From assembly GCA_902168105.1 (NCBI GenBank), contig CABHOY010000030.1, forward strand, positions 186,001 through 250,000: DNA of 64,000 nt, in the 5' to 3' direction. Each line of letters opens with the position of its first letter. The first letter of the stretch is position 1. Source of the DNA: an uncultured Flavihumibacter sp. (GTDB taxonomy: Bacteria > Bacteroidota > Bacteroidia > Chitinophagales > Chitinophagaceae). The notes beneath the pieces were generated by a model. That model did not search any database. It had not been told where the DNA came from and saw only the letters and a list, made by a program, of their open reading frames with translations. Below, one piece after another: positions 25,533-34,292 of this stretch. A program made the translations under genes and the position numbers.

Positions 25533-26102
25533 TTATATCGCATACCGCTCCATCGTCCGCGCCAGTTGTTCAGGCGCCATCACACCATCAGGACTATTCC
25601 CTGTAATTGTCGCTTCCGGCATTCCTTTAAATGTCGCCGACGCAGGCTCCTGTACAAATACGATCCCGCCATTTTTCTCAATAGCCTTCGCCCCTTCCAA
25701 ACCATCCGTTCCCATGCCTGTAAGAATAATACCTATCGCTTTAGGGCCTACATAAGCAGCCAGCGATGTAAAAAATGTGTCTACGGCATAGTTGATGATC
25801 TGCTCGGGGCCACGGGGTATTAGCTTTAGTACGCCATCATCTATCACCATGTATTTACCTTCAGGCATCAGATAGATGTGATCAGGTTTTACTTCCATAT
25901 CCTCCAGTACCCGCACTATCGGCAAAGACGTATGCGTCTGCAACAGCACATCAAGCTTACTGGTATAACTCCTTAACAAATGTTGTACTACAACATACGC
26001 CACTCCGGTTTGTTTAGGCAAGTGTGAGAAGAATACCTTCAGCACATCCAGGCATCCGGCGGAACATCCCAGTCCCGCAATGTAGAAATCACGTCCCATC
26101 AT
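25533..26102 (-). CDS. CheB-type methylesterase domain protein (orphan)
   Basis: A 189-aa stand-alone CheB catalytic domain without a receiver domain. The triad is visible: S14 in GLGCSAGC, H41 in VVVQHLLRS and D133 in LTGMGTDGLEG. The family block MPEGKYMVIDDGVLKL is also present. CheB enzymes remove methyl groups from or deamidate chemoreceptor glutamates, but no che genes, CheR or receptor lie nearby. The second glycine of the usual GxSxGG element is Cys (GCSAGC). It begins at 26102 or 26099, both ATG. It lies 30 bp upstream of the sigma-FecR fusion and could be co-transcribed with it. Its target is unknown. Confidence 0.85.
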   Translation of the reverse strand: MMGRDFYIAGLGCSAGCLDVLKVFFSHLPKQTGVAYVVVQHLLRSYTSKLDVLLQTHTSLPIVRVLEDMEVKPDHIYLMPEGKYMVIDDGVLKLIPRGPEQIINYAVDTFFTSLAAYVGPKAIGIILTGMGTDGLEGAKAIEKNGGIVFVQEPASATFKGMPEATITGNSPDGVMAPEQLARTMERYAI

Positions 26103-26203
26103 TTCTTTAAATACTTTTTAAGAACATCTTCAAATATCAGGCTAAACAAATGCTCATGAGATTGCTGTACACATACTGGTAAGGTCTTTGATCTCATATA
26201 TAC

Positions 26204-28213
26204 ATGCGCAAAAAATCCCCATCTTCAAAGCCTTCCGGGCGCGCAAGGGCTAAGTTTCCCACTACGGTATCGCCCATGCTGGCCACACTGGTAGATAAAC
26301 CGGTATCGGAGCCCGGCTGGATGTACGAAGTAAAATGGGATGGCTATCGTGCCATAGCCTTACTGAATAAGGGAGACATACATCTCATATCCCGGAATAA
26401 TAAATCGTTTGATGAGAAGTTTTATCCTGTGCTCAATGCATTGAAGACATGGAATGTCCACGCAGTTGTAGACGGCGAAATAGTCGTGCTTAAAGAAAGC
26501 GGGACCTCCAGTTTCGGTGATCTGCAGAACTGGCGGAGCGAGGCTGATGGTGAATTGATCTATTATGTGTTTGATCTTTTGTGGCTGAATGGGTATGACC
26601 TTACACAGTTACCCCTCGTACAACGCAGGGAACTACTGGAACAGCTGTTCCCCGCACCCGATATTATCCGGCAGAGCGCAGGTTTTAATACCTCCCCTAC
26701 AGAATTCCTGGCGGCTGCAGCAACGTTGGGCCTGGAGGGTATCATTGCCAAAAAAGAAGATGGCCTCTACTACCCCGGTGCACGAAGCAGCGAGTGGTTA
26801 AAGATCAAGATCAACAAAAGACATGAAGTCGTCATAGGTGGTTATACCAGGAATGAAAACTCTTCCAAGCCTTTCAGCTCTTTACTGGTAGGTGTTTTTG
26901 AAGATGGCAGGTTACAATACACAGGTAAAATAGGTACGGGCTTCACCACTGCCAGACAAAAGGAAATGATGCAATTATTCAAGTCACGTGTCATTAAAAA
27001 ATCGCCCTTTACAACCGTTCCCGATATCAACAAACCTTCCCGTTTCCGGCCTAATCCACCCAAAGCAGTAGCCACATGGCTGAAGCCCGAGCTGGTATGC
27101 GAAGTAAGTTATGCCGAGATCACTTCGGATGGCGTGATGCGCCACCCCTCTTTCGAAGGAATGCGGGAAGATAAGGCTGCAAAAGACGTCGGAAAAGAAA
27201 CGCCGCTGCCTGTTAAGAAAGTAACAAAAAAAACAGATACGGCTATCGCTCAGAAGATGTTAACACCTGTCATAAGCGGTAACCGTAAAACATTACTTAA
27301 TCCATCCGAAGATACCCAGGTCCGGAACATCAACAAACATGAACTGAAATTTGCTAACCTGAATAAGGTGTATTGGCCCGATGAAAAGTATACCAAGCGG
27401 GATATGCTGAACTACTATTACCAGGTAGCGCCTTACATTATTCCTTACCTGAAGGACCGTCCTCAGTCGCTTAACAGGTTTCCAAACGGTATCAAAGGCA
27501 AAAGTTTTTATCAGAAGGACGTAACCGGAAAGGCCCCCGACTGGATCAAGACCTTTCCGTATCATACCAGCGACGGCGAAGACAAAAACTTTATGGTAGG
27601 TACTGACGAAGCCAGCCTGTTGTACATGGCTAACCTGGGCGCTATTGAAATGAACCCATGGAACAGCAGGACCCAAAAACCGGATCACCCTGACTGGTGT
27701 ATTATTGACCTGGATCCAACAGAAAAGAATACCTTTGAGCAGGTAATACAAACAGCGATTGTCACCAAAGAAGTACTTGACAGTATCAAAGCCCCGGGAT
27801 ATTGCAAAACATCCGGTTCCACCGGCATACATATCTACATACCACTAAACGCAAAATATACTTACGATGAATGCCAGTTGTTCGGTAAATGGATCGCTAC
27901 ACAGGTACATGCGGCATTGCCTTCATTTACCAGCATAGAACGCATGACACGCAACAGAAAGGGCAAGATCTATGTTGATTATTTACAGAACAGGCCTAAA
28001 GCCACGCTGGCAGCTCCTTACTCCTTACGGCCAAAACCAGGCGCAACGGTGTCTATGCCGTTACATTGGGAAGAAGTAAAAAAGGGGCTAAAGATGAAAG
28101 ACTTCAATATCACTAACGCCATTGCCCGCATCAACGAAATGGGCGATATATTCAAACCTGTACTCGGCAAAGGAATTGATATGAAGAAGATCTTACGTAC
28201 AATGCAATTATGA
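26204..28213 (+). CDS. ligD: ATP-dependent DNA ligase D, ligase plus polymerase domains
   Basis: A 669-aa NHEJ ligase. The ligase domain (1-~310) holds the adenylation motif K44-W-D-G47 in YEVKWDGYRA, VVDGEIVVL, EGIIAKKEDGLYYPGARSSEWLKIK and the OB-fold end CEVSYAEITSDGVMRHPSF. After a Lys-rich linker (~330-360), the polymerase/primase domain (~370-669) carries LNRFPNGIKGKSFYQKD, WCIIDLDPTE (metal-binding Asp pair) and TSGSTGIHIYIPL. The 3'-phosphoesterase domain of longer LigD proteins is absent. Domain order is ligase first, polymerase last. No Ku gene lies in the window. It is followed 31 bp later by a histone-like DUF6496 gene, probably co-expressed. Confidence 0.94.
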   Translation: MRKKSPSSKPSGRARAKFPTTVSPMLATLVDKPVSEPGWMYEVKWDGYRAIALLNKGDIHLISRNNKSFDEKFYPVLNALKTWNVHAVVDGEIVVLKESGTSSFGDLQNWRSEADGELIYYVFDLLWLNGYDLTQLPLVQRRELLEQLFPAPDIIRQSAGFNTSPTEFLAAAATLGLEGIIAKKEDGLYYPGARSSEWLKIKINKRHEVVIGGYTRNENSSKPFSSLLVGVFEDGRLQYTGKIGTGFTTARQKEMMQLFKSRVIKKSPFTTVPDINKPSRFRPNPPKAVATWLKPELVCEVSYAEITSDGVMRHPSFEGMREDKAAKDVGKETPLPVKKVTKKTDTAIAQKMLTPVISGNRKTLLNPSEDTQVRNINKHELKFANLNKVYWPDEKYTKRDMLNYYYQVAPYIIPYLKDRPQSLNRFPNGIKGKSFYQKDVTGKAPDWIKTFPYHTSDGEDKNFMVGTDEASLLYMANLGAIEMNPWNSRTQKPDHPDWCIIDLDPTEKNTFEQVIQTAIVTKEVLDSIKAPGYCKTSGSTGIHIYIPLNAKYTYDECQLFGKWIATQVHAALPSFTSIERMTRNRKGKIYVDYLQNRPKATLAAPYSLRPKPGATVSMPLHWEEVKKGLKMKDFNITNAIARINEMGDIFKPVLGKGIDMKKILRTMQL

Positions 28214-28244
28214 TGTTTATTTATTAACCTTTAAATTCTACATT

Positions 28245-28694
28245 ATGGCAAAGTATTCAAAGAAAAGCCAGGACAAAGTGGAAGAGAATATGCATGAAAT
28301 GAAGAAAGGAAAATTGAAAAGCGGCAGAAGCGGGAAAAAGGTCACTAACCCCAAACAGGCTATTGCAATAGGATTATCAGAAGCCAGGAAATCCGGCGCC
28401 AAAGTACCTAAAAAAGCTGCTGCCAAGAAAGCTGCTCCTAAAAAAGCTGCTGCTAAAAAAGCGGCACCTAAGAAGAAGGCCGCTGCTAAAAAAGCTACTC
28501 CTAAGAAAGCGGCTGCTAAAAAAGCTGCACCTAAAAAGAAGGCTGCTGCTAAGAAAGCTGCTCCAAGGAAAAAGGCAGCAGCCAAAAAAGCGGCGCCCAG
28601 GAAGAAAGCTGCTGCTAAAAAGGCTGCCCCAAGAAAGAAAGCAGCCGCGAAGAAACGCGCTACACCTAAAAAGAAAGCGGCTTCCAGATCATAA
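28245..28694 (+). CDS. DUF6496 protein with Lys/Ala-rich histone-H1-like tail
   Basis: A 149-aa, strongly basic protein. Residues 1-~63 form the DUF6496 domain: KYSKKSQDKVEENMHEMKKGKLKSG and NPKQAIAIGLSEARKSGAKVP. Residues ~64-149 are a tail of repeated KKAAAKKAAPK units resembling eukaryotic linker histone H1 and bacterial Hc1-type proteins. It should bind DNA non-specifically and compact it. It is 31 bp downstream of ligD with a terminator following, so it may act with the end-joining enzyme. The repeats make the tail prone to length variation between strains. Confidence 0.85.
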   Translation: MAKYSKKSQDKVEENMHEMKKGKLKSGRSGKKVTNPKQAIAIGLSEARKSGAKVPKKAAAKKAAPKKAAAKKAAPKKKAAAKKATPKKAAAKKAAPKKKAAAKKAAPRKKAAAKKAAPRKKAAAKKAAPRKKAAAKKRATPKKKAASRS

Positions 28695-28707
28695 TGACTG
28701 ACGATTA

Positions 28708-28770
28708 GGGAGACTGTAAAATGACCTATTTCTAGCTGAGAATTGCAATCAATTCATTTTATAGTCTTCC
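28708..28770 (+). terminator. Terminator after the ligD/DUF6496 unit
   Basis: A 17-bp stem, 28708-28724 with 28754-28770. All positions pair on the plus-strand RNA, two as G-U, around a 29-nt loop, and TTTATA follows. The wobble pairs favour the plus strand as the functional one. Confidence 0.6.
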
Positions 28771-28771
28771 T

Positions 28772-29704
28772 TTATAAATCGATGATTAATTTCGTTTTCT
28801 TCAAAAAGAACATTAAAATATTACCATCCGGGAGAGATGTTAGATTCAACTGTAAGACAGCTTGTTCTCCCGGGTCGATAATTTTAGTTTCTCTTAACGT
28901 ATAATTATTCACCTGCCCATTGAGGTCGTGTATCTGCAGGTGCTCCCCTATGTTGTTTTTGTTAAAAACGCATCTGACATTGGAATTATTTTCAACGGCG
29001 ATCGATAATATCAATCCCTCATGCTTAATTGTAATCACTAGATCTTCCACAATTGTTGGAATACCGTTTGCCGACCAAATGATATTAGTCTCCATCCCCA
29101 ATAATCTCTTTACGAGATCCCCTACGTTTGAATAGGGATTCAGTTGGTAGACCGGAGTACCGGGTAGCGATCCGGTAGATGCCAGTTGATGTTGAAGCCA
29201 TGCCGAATTTTCCAGCGCAGTTTCTGTTTTATCTTTCAGCTTAGAAAAGGTATCAATATAAGTCTTCTTTTCATATTCAGGGAAATACCCATGCGCAATC
29301 AATCTTTGAATAACATCTTTGGACTTAGGAAAAGCTATATTTGATTTTTCAAAATGCAACAGCACCCAATGTTCAAAGGAAATACTCGAGAATGCTATAT
29401 TAACTATTTTCCCTTGAATCGGCTTATTTGCCAGATCAAATGCATCTTGATGCTTAGTGTATCCATTCTTATCAAACACAGCCCACACCTCATCAAAATC
29501 CTCAATCCTCGATTGTGCTTCCTTAACAAGGCCTAAAGCATGCGAAGAATGCATTTTATCATTCTTATCCGGATATATAGTTATTGCAAGATTAAAATCT
29601 TCTTCAACTATTTCCTTTATCTTTTCGAAGTATATTGGCTCAGTATTTTTGCCCTCACAGGCAATAAAAATTGAAGTGGGAGGAATTCTCTTTTTCTTAC
29701 TCAT
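28772..29704 (-). CDS. RloB-like protein with unrecognised C-terminal domain
   Basis: A 310-aa protein from ATG 29704 (an upstream TTG is less likely). The N-terminal ~200 residues resemble RloB/AbiLii, which have a TOPRIM-like nuclease fold: IFIACEGKNTEPIYFEKIKEI supplies the catalytic Glu (E17), and EVWAVFDKNGY supplies D78. SFEHWVLLHFEKS is the usual downstream helix. The second acid of the DxD pair is Asn here (D-K-N). Residues ~210-310 form an extra beta-rich domain I do not recognise (LVITIKHEGLILSIAVENNSN). It overlaps the ATPase gene by 8 bp in ATGAGTAA, so translation is coupled. Such pairs act in phage defence. Confidence 0.75.
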   Translation of the reverse strand: MSKKKRIPPTSIFIACEGKNTEPIYFEKIKEIVEEDFNLAITIYPDKNDKMHSSHALGLVKEAQSRIEDFDEVWAVFDKNGYTKHQDAFDLANKPIQGKIVNIAFSSISFEHWVLLHFEKSNIAFPKSKDVIQRLIAHGYFPEYEKKTYIDTFSKLKDKTETALENSAWLQHQLASTGSLPGTPVYQLNPYSNVGDLVKRLLGMETNIIWSANGIPTIVEDLVITIKHEGLILSIAVENNSNVRCVFNKNNIGEHLQIHDLNGQVNNYTLRETKIIDPGEQAVLQLNLTSLPDGNILMFFLKKTKLIIDL

Positions 29705-31025
29705 TATCAAAAATGAATTCTATTTCCTTAATCTTTGGTTGACCACCAAATTTTCCGTTCATATACCATTTATCAAAAGGAGTATCATCCCTAACCCCTT
29801 CAAAGTCCTTTGCGGAAAACAACTCAGTAACACCATACTTATCCTTTTCCGAAAACCAGATCTGGTCCTTTCTGAATACCTCCTTATCTAGCAGGGTTAC
29901 CTCGTGTGTGGCAACAACAAGCTGGCTATTTTTTGGGTTACTCACGGGATTATTAAATAACCTGACAAGGAATTTCGACAATTTAGGATGAAGGCTGTTA
30001 TCCAATTCATCGAAGAAAATAACGCCCCCTCTTTCCAGCCTTTTAAGTATAATACCACCAAGCGCAAATAAAACATTTGTACCTGCAGACTCCTCTCTTA
30101 ATGGAAGCTCTTTTACCCCCACTTCATTCCCATTTTTGTATACTGCGTGCTGTGCCGTTACCCGGCTTCCAGCTATGCCATAACTTTCCTGCTCCAGGTC
30201 ATTCATCCTGTAAGAATGTCCTCTGTTGTCATCCAAATTTTCTCTGATACTTATGCCGCCGATCTTAGTATCGGCTATTCGAAGTAACTTATTTATTCTT
30301 TTTAATAAGTTGTTGTTCTCGGGCAGCAATAGCTTGTTAGCAATCTCCTCCCTCAAACTATTAATTCTAATAATATCAAGGGCATTCCAAACTTCAATGC
30401 TATCAAAATAAAGATATACGGCTGTCAGAATTTCATGAGGCAAGTCCCTTCCAAATTTAGATAACAACAACTGATTTCTAAAAACCTGATATTCTTTATA
30501 TCCCAGATCTTTTGACAATTTGCCTATGTGTATAAAGTCTATGTCCTTTCCTGTACTCTTTCCCGTTGGGGCGGCCCTTTTAAAAAGATTGTGCTTTTGT
30601 CCCTTTGGATAATAATCAAGCTCTTCTAATAAAACTTCCTGCCTTGTGAATTCAATTGAATACCGATATCTGATATAATTAGCTTCTGCAGGCAATGCAA
30701 ACTCGATTGACATCTTTGTTGGAGCCTGGTCTGTATCCTGATCAAATAAAAAAGGCTCGTAATAACGTATACTGCTTTCAACTCTTATATCCGTAGATTT
30801 CTTTATAAACTCAGTTAAATTGTAAAGAGCACGTATAAAATTAGTTTTACCCGAAGCATTAGGACCGTATATCACCGCCGACTTCAACAACTTCACTTTT
30901 TGTTGATTGGCAAGCTCAATTTCAAAGAAATTGTCTGCTTTACTTTGACCTGCTTCGGCTTCAAGCGAGAACTCAAATGTATTTCGGATAGAACGGAAAT
31001 TGGTAACTGATACGCCTAAAATCAT
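29697..31025 (-). CDS. RloA-like AAA family ATPase (AAA15/AbiLi type)
   Basis: A 442-aa ATPase of the ABC/SMC-like AAA15 group. Walker A is G54-PNASGKT61 in AVIYGPNASGKTNFIRAL. The opening MILGVSVTNFRSIRNTFEFSLEA is typical. Further on come a signature-like ESAGT, Walker B VIFFDELDNSLHP (about residues 333-345) and the switch HIS segment LVVATHEVTLLD. The closing segment (SAKDFEGVRDDTPFDKWYMNGKFGGQP) is a hallmark of RloA/AbiLi ATPases. Paired with the RloB-like gene it forms the AbiL/RloAB arrangement known from defence islands, related in logic to PARIS. It likely senses infection and licenses the TOPRIM partner. Cytoplasmic. Confidence 0.88.
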   Translation of the reverse strand: MILGVSVTNFRSIRNTFEFSLEAEAGQSKADNFFEIELANQQKVKLLKSAVIYGPNASGKTNFIRALYNLTEFIKKSTDIRVESSIRYYEPFLFDQDTDQAPTKMSIEFALPAEANYIRYRYSIEFTRQEVLLEELDYYPKGQKHNLFKRAAPTGKSTGKDIDFIHIGKLSKDLGYKEYQVFRNQLLLSKFGRDLPHEILTAVYLYFDSIEVWNALDIIRINSLREEIANKLLLPENNNLLKRINKLLRIADTKIGGISIRENLDDNRGHSYRMNDLEQESYGIAGSRVTAQHAVYKNGNEVGVKELPLREESAGTNVLFALGGIILKRLERGGVIFFDELDNSLHPKLSKFLVRLFNNPVSNPKNSQLVVATHEVTLLDKEVFRKDQIWFSEKDKYGVTELFSAKDFEGVRDDTPFDKWYMNGKFGGQPKIKEIEFIFDNE

Positions 31026-31072
31026 GACTAATAGTTATAAATTTTACGCAAATTAATCAAATTCAGGCAAAA

Positions 31073-32236
31073 TTAGCAATTATCACTAGGAATTCTAATA
31101 GTTAAGGCGGTATCACCTAATTTAAGAAACAAATTAAATACAGTTGCACTAACAATCGACTGTGGGCAATTAAAATCTCGCCTGGAATCTCTCACAATCC
31201 AACCTTGCGCCAGTACCCGATCTCTTTTTCTTAACAATGTGCTTGTAAATACGTTTGCTACCTGAGATTGCGGAATCCGCTTCTGACTTAAAAAGTCAAC
31301 TGTATCCCGAACGGATTGCCATGATAAATTAAAGATCTGGGATATGGAAAAATCCCTAAACAATCCTTCAAATGCTGTTATAGTTTTCTCCCCGATCTCT
31401 ATCTCACTAAAATTCCTACTTTCTAGAAGATAATGTAGATATTCTTTACATTCACTTAAGGCGATCGCTTTCCATAGCCGTTTAGATTCAGCATGCCAAC
31501 GTTCGGGCCAAACATTAGAAGTCGCCAGCTCCTGTAATTCGGATATATAAACTTTTTTCCTTTCCACAGAGAATGAAGACAAAAATTCCCACAGAATATC
31601 TTGAGGATAGTAAGCGGTGATCGACGTTATATCCTCATTATAAATAAATGCTTCCACCGGACTGTCAGTGCTGATACTAATTATTCCATATTCCTTAAGG
31701 CTGGATTTCATTTGTTTAACAAGATCGAAAGTCGGAGCCAGCTTTATATTAACATTGTCGAACAGAAAGGCAAATTTCAAATCTTCAGTTATTGAATGCC
31801 TTGTTAGTGACATTAAATAAACAGCTACATCAAAAGGTAATTCCTTTACAGGAGGCGGGATTACAACCGAAGAACAAGACGCAATTATAAGTTCCCTTTG
31901 CCTGTCGCGAACTCCTTTCTTTTGGGAATGCTCGTTTTGCATACAGTTATCACACTGACAATACCGATCTGCAATATGTTTACATTGGCGGCAAAGAGGC
32001 TTCGATTTTATACTAGGGCTATTTCTTGACTCATATAAAGATACAAGATTCACATTTTCACAATAAGGACAGTAAAGCGTTTCACATATTGTAGGTGGAA
32101 ACAGCTTATTGAGCATTGCATGTTTGATTTCTATTTTAAATGCAGCAATAAGATCACCTACTTTTTCTCCATTATAATAACGTTGTATGAGCTGGTCGAT
32201 TTCCTCTTTACTTAAATGTAACAATTTGGGTTGCAT
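31073..32236 (-). CDS. Cys-cluster protein of unknown function upstream of RloA/RloB
   Basis: A 387-aa protein from ATG 32236. The first ~45 residues look helical (LHLSKEEIDQLIQRYYNGEKVGDLIAAFKI), possibly a helix-turn-helix-like fold. They are followed by a zinc-binding region with C56-PY-C59, C82-RQ-C85 and C93-Q-C95-DN-C98. The remaining ~270 residues (PPPVKELPFDVAVYLMSLTRHS ...) contain no motif I know. It shares strand and AT-rich composition with the ATPase 47 bp downstream, so a three-gene operon is likely. A -7-like TAAGTTTA lies on the minus strand at 32278-32271. It might be a regulator or the sensor/recognition part of the system; neither is established. Confidence 0.7.
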   Translation of the reverse strand: MQPKLLHLSKEEIDQLIQRYYNGEKVGDLIAAFKIEIKHAMLNKLFPPTICETLYCPYCENVNLVSLYESRNSPSIKSKPLCRQCKHIADRYCQCDNCMQNEHSQKKGVRDRQRELIIASCSSVVIPPPVKELPFDVAVYLMSLTRHSITEDLKFAFLFDNVNIKLAPTFDLVKQMKSSLKEYGIISISTDSPVEAFIYNEDITSITAYYPQDILWEFLSSFSVERKKVYISELQELATSNVWPERWHAESKRLWKAIALSECKEYLHYLLESRNFSEIEIGEKTITAFEGLFRDFSISQIFNLSWQSVRDTVDFLSQKRIPQSQVANVFTSTLLRKRDRVLAQGWIVRDSRRDFNCPQSIVSATVFNLFLKLGDTALTIRIPSDNC

Positions 32237-32347
32237 AAACAATTACTTAACTGGTTTTGGAGTTCTTCTTTAAACTTATAAAAAATCACACTAATTACTT
32301 ATATATAAATATACCTAAAAGAACAGATCTGGAAAAATTCTCTCACC

Positions 32348-33106
32348 CTACTTTTCTTTCAACCACGCCAGGAACTGCGGCGCCTTCTCCTTACTGATAG
32401 TGATCACCTCTTTAAAAGGCACAGACAAATTCACACTTAACTTCCTGGACACATAGTGGGACGCGTCCTTTATTGCTTTACGATTAACAAGGAACTGCCT
32501 GTTCACCCGGAAGAACTCATCGCCACAAAGCTGCTCAGCTTCTTCCAATGATTTCTTCAGATAGTAATGTTGTTTGTCAAATGTCATCAGGTACAACACT
32601 TCTTTTTCGATATAGAACAACACGATATTCTCCACCCTCACCGGCACTATTTTATCTTTGTAATGTACCAGTATTGCTGTGGGTTGCGGTGTATGCTGTT
32701 GCACTGTTTCAACAATTGTATTAACAGCACTTCCTGTTCCGGTGAACTGACGCCGGAGGTTATTATACTTTTTAATGGCGTCTGCAATGGATGCATCAGT
32801 GAACGGCTTCAGGATATACTCGATGCCATTGGCCTTAAATGCCCGCAACGCATATTCGTCATAGGCTGTACAGAAAATAACCGGCGCAGTTATATTCACC
32901 ATTCTGTAAATGTCAAAACTCTCTCCATCCCCCAACTGAATATCACTGAAGATCAGGTCAGGCATATCGTGTTTCTTAAACCACGCCACCGCCTCTTTTA
33001 CTGACTTCAGCACAGCTACCACCTGCACAGTATCATCCAGTTGCTGGATACTTTCCTGCAGGTCTTCTGCTGTCAACTCCTCATCCTCAATAATGACGAC
33101 CCGCAT
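32348..33106 (-). CDS. LytTR-family response regulator
   Basis: A 252-aa protein with a receiver domain (1-~120; phosphoacceptor D55 in LIFSDIQLGDG, acidic pair in VVIIEDEE, conserved Thr/Lys in FCTAYDEYALRAF and YILKPF) and a LytTR DNA-binding domain (~150-252, KEVLYLMTFDKQHYYLKKSLEEAEQL...FFRVNRQFLVN). It overlaps the sensor kinase gene by 20 bp, so the pair is translated together. It is divergent from the TonB receptor/DUF4249 operon and may control it. The stop lies 112 bp from the Cys-cluster gene, on the same strand. Confidence 0.93.
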   Translation of the reverse strand: MRVVIIEDEELTAEDLQESIQQLDDTVQVVAVLKSVKEAVAWFKKHDMPDLIFSDIQLGDGESFDIYRMVNITAPVIFCTAYDEYALRAFKANGIEYILKPFTDASIADAIKKYNNLRRQFTGTGSAVNTIVETVQQHTPQPTAILVHYKDKIVPVRVENIVLFYIEKEVLYLMTFDKQHYYLKKSLEEAEQLCGDEFFRVNRQFLVNRKAIKDASHYVSRKLSVNLSVPFKEVITISKEKAPQFLAWLKEK

Positions 33107-34148
33107 GCTGTAAGATTTTTATTTTTACGGTGAATGTCTTCCCATCATCTTCAATCAGAATATCTTCTCCTGTCAGCATCTTATAACGTTCTGACAGGTT
33201 CATTAACCCACTGCCGGTAGATGCTTCCGTCAGGTGTTTTACCTGCAGGTTATTCACAACTTTCAGGTACTCTCCTTCCTGGATCACATCCAGGTACAAG
33301 GGATCTTCACTGGTAAGTACGTTATGTTTAATGGCATTTTCCAGTAAGGGTTGTAATGAAAAAGCCGGTAGCCATCTGTTCCCTAACGCCTGCTGATCTA
33401 TATCAATAGAAAATTTCAGGGCCTCTCCTGCCCGCATCTTCTGCATCTCCAGATAATCTACGCTTAGCTTTAACTCATCCCTCAGTGAAATAATATCTTT
33501 ATGTCCTTTCGAGATACTGGCCCGCAGGAAATCTGACAAATGGATCAGGTATTCTTCCGCCTTTTCCGGATGACGGCGGATAAGCGATTTCAATGTATTC
33601 AGTGCATTAAAAAGAAAATGAGGGTGGATCTGCTGCCGCAACAACTGGTTAATAGCCTCTGTATTCGCAAACTTCAGCCGGGCATTTTCAAGTTCAGCAT
33701 CATTTTTGGCATGTAGCAGGGTGATATGATTGTGGACGATCAGCACAAATGTATTGAACACAGTACCATGTAACATGAACAATAGTGGCCATACGGCCTT
33801 ATTCCTCACCTGCTCGTACCAGTCAGGAATGATGAACGTATGCAGGTTCGTATATACTACCGTTCTGAACAACAGGAAGTTAAAGAGCAGGGCTCCCGAA
33901 AAGCTGGCTATTGTCCTGATTATTCTGTACCGGCGCGAAGGGTACTCGATACGCACTGATACCCAGGCCTGTACACCGACATTATACAGGCTGAGAAATA
34001 GCATAGCGAAAAAGATCAGCAGTGATTTTGTAACTACTGTAGCGGCCGAATAATCCTTGGCGGAAGAAGTCAATCCCACCAGTATGGCAATACATGATGA
34101 GGCGATAAAACTTACGCGAACAAGATTCTTTATAGGTATTTTTTTCAT
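33087..34148 (-). CDS. LytS-type sensor histidine kinase
   Basis: A 353-aa membrane kinase starting at ATG 34148 (MKKIPIKNLVRVSF). Four hydrophobic segments span roughly residues 10-150 (for example TKSLLIFFAMLFLSLYNVGV). The His_kinase domain carries IHPHFLFNALNTLKSL with phosphoacceptor H177, and the HATPase part holds LQPLLENAIKHN and GSGLMNLSERYKML. The short loops leave no large periplasmic sensor. It forms a two-component pair with the overlapping LytTR regulator. Its start is 144 bp from that of the divergent TonB receptor. Confidence 0.92.
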   Translation of the reverse strand: MKKIPIKNLVRVSFIASSCIAILVGLTSSAKDYSAATVVTKSLLIFFAMLFLSLYNVGVQAWVSVRIEYPSRRYRIIRTIASFSGALLFNFLLFRTVVYTNLHTFIIPDWYEQVRNKAVWPLLFMLHGTVFNTFVLIVHNHITLLHAKNDAELENARLKFANTEAINQLLRQQIHPHFLFNALNTLKSLIRRHPEKAEEYLIHLSDFLRASISKGHKDIISLRDELKLSVDYLEMQKMRAGEALKFSIDIDQQALGNRWLPAFSLQPLLENAIKHNVLTSEDPLYLDVIQEGEYLKVVNNLQVKHLTEASTGSGLMNLSERYKMLTGEDILIEDDGKTFTVKIKILQHAGRHY

Positions 34149-34292
34149 GTGTTTCAACCTGCAAGTTAAGCACAAACGACTGGTACGATCAACTTTTCCA
34201 TGTCCGATTCAACCGTAATTTTGTCTGCTTCGGCCCCGTCACTTTTTGCATATCAGATAATTATTATTTGTTTCGCACTAAATTTACACCTG

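Noticed and set aside
28238..28585. Minus-strand frame of Ala/Phe/Leu repeats resembling a membrane protein
   Set aside because: It is the exact antisense of the Lys/Ala-rich DUF6496 tail; the repetitive codons create the false frame.
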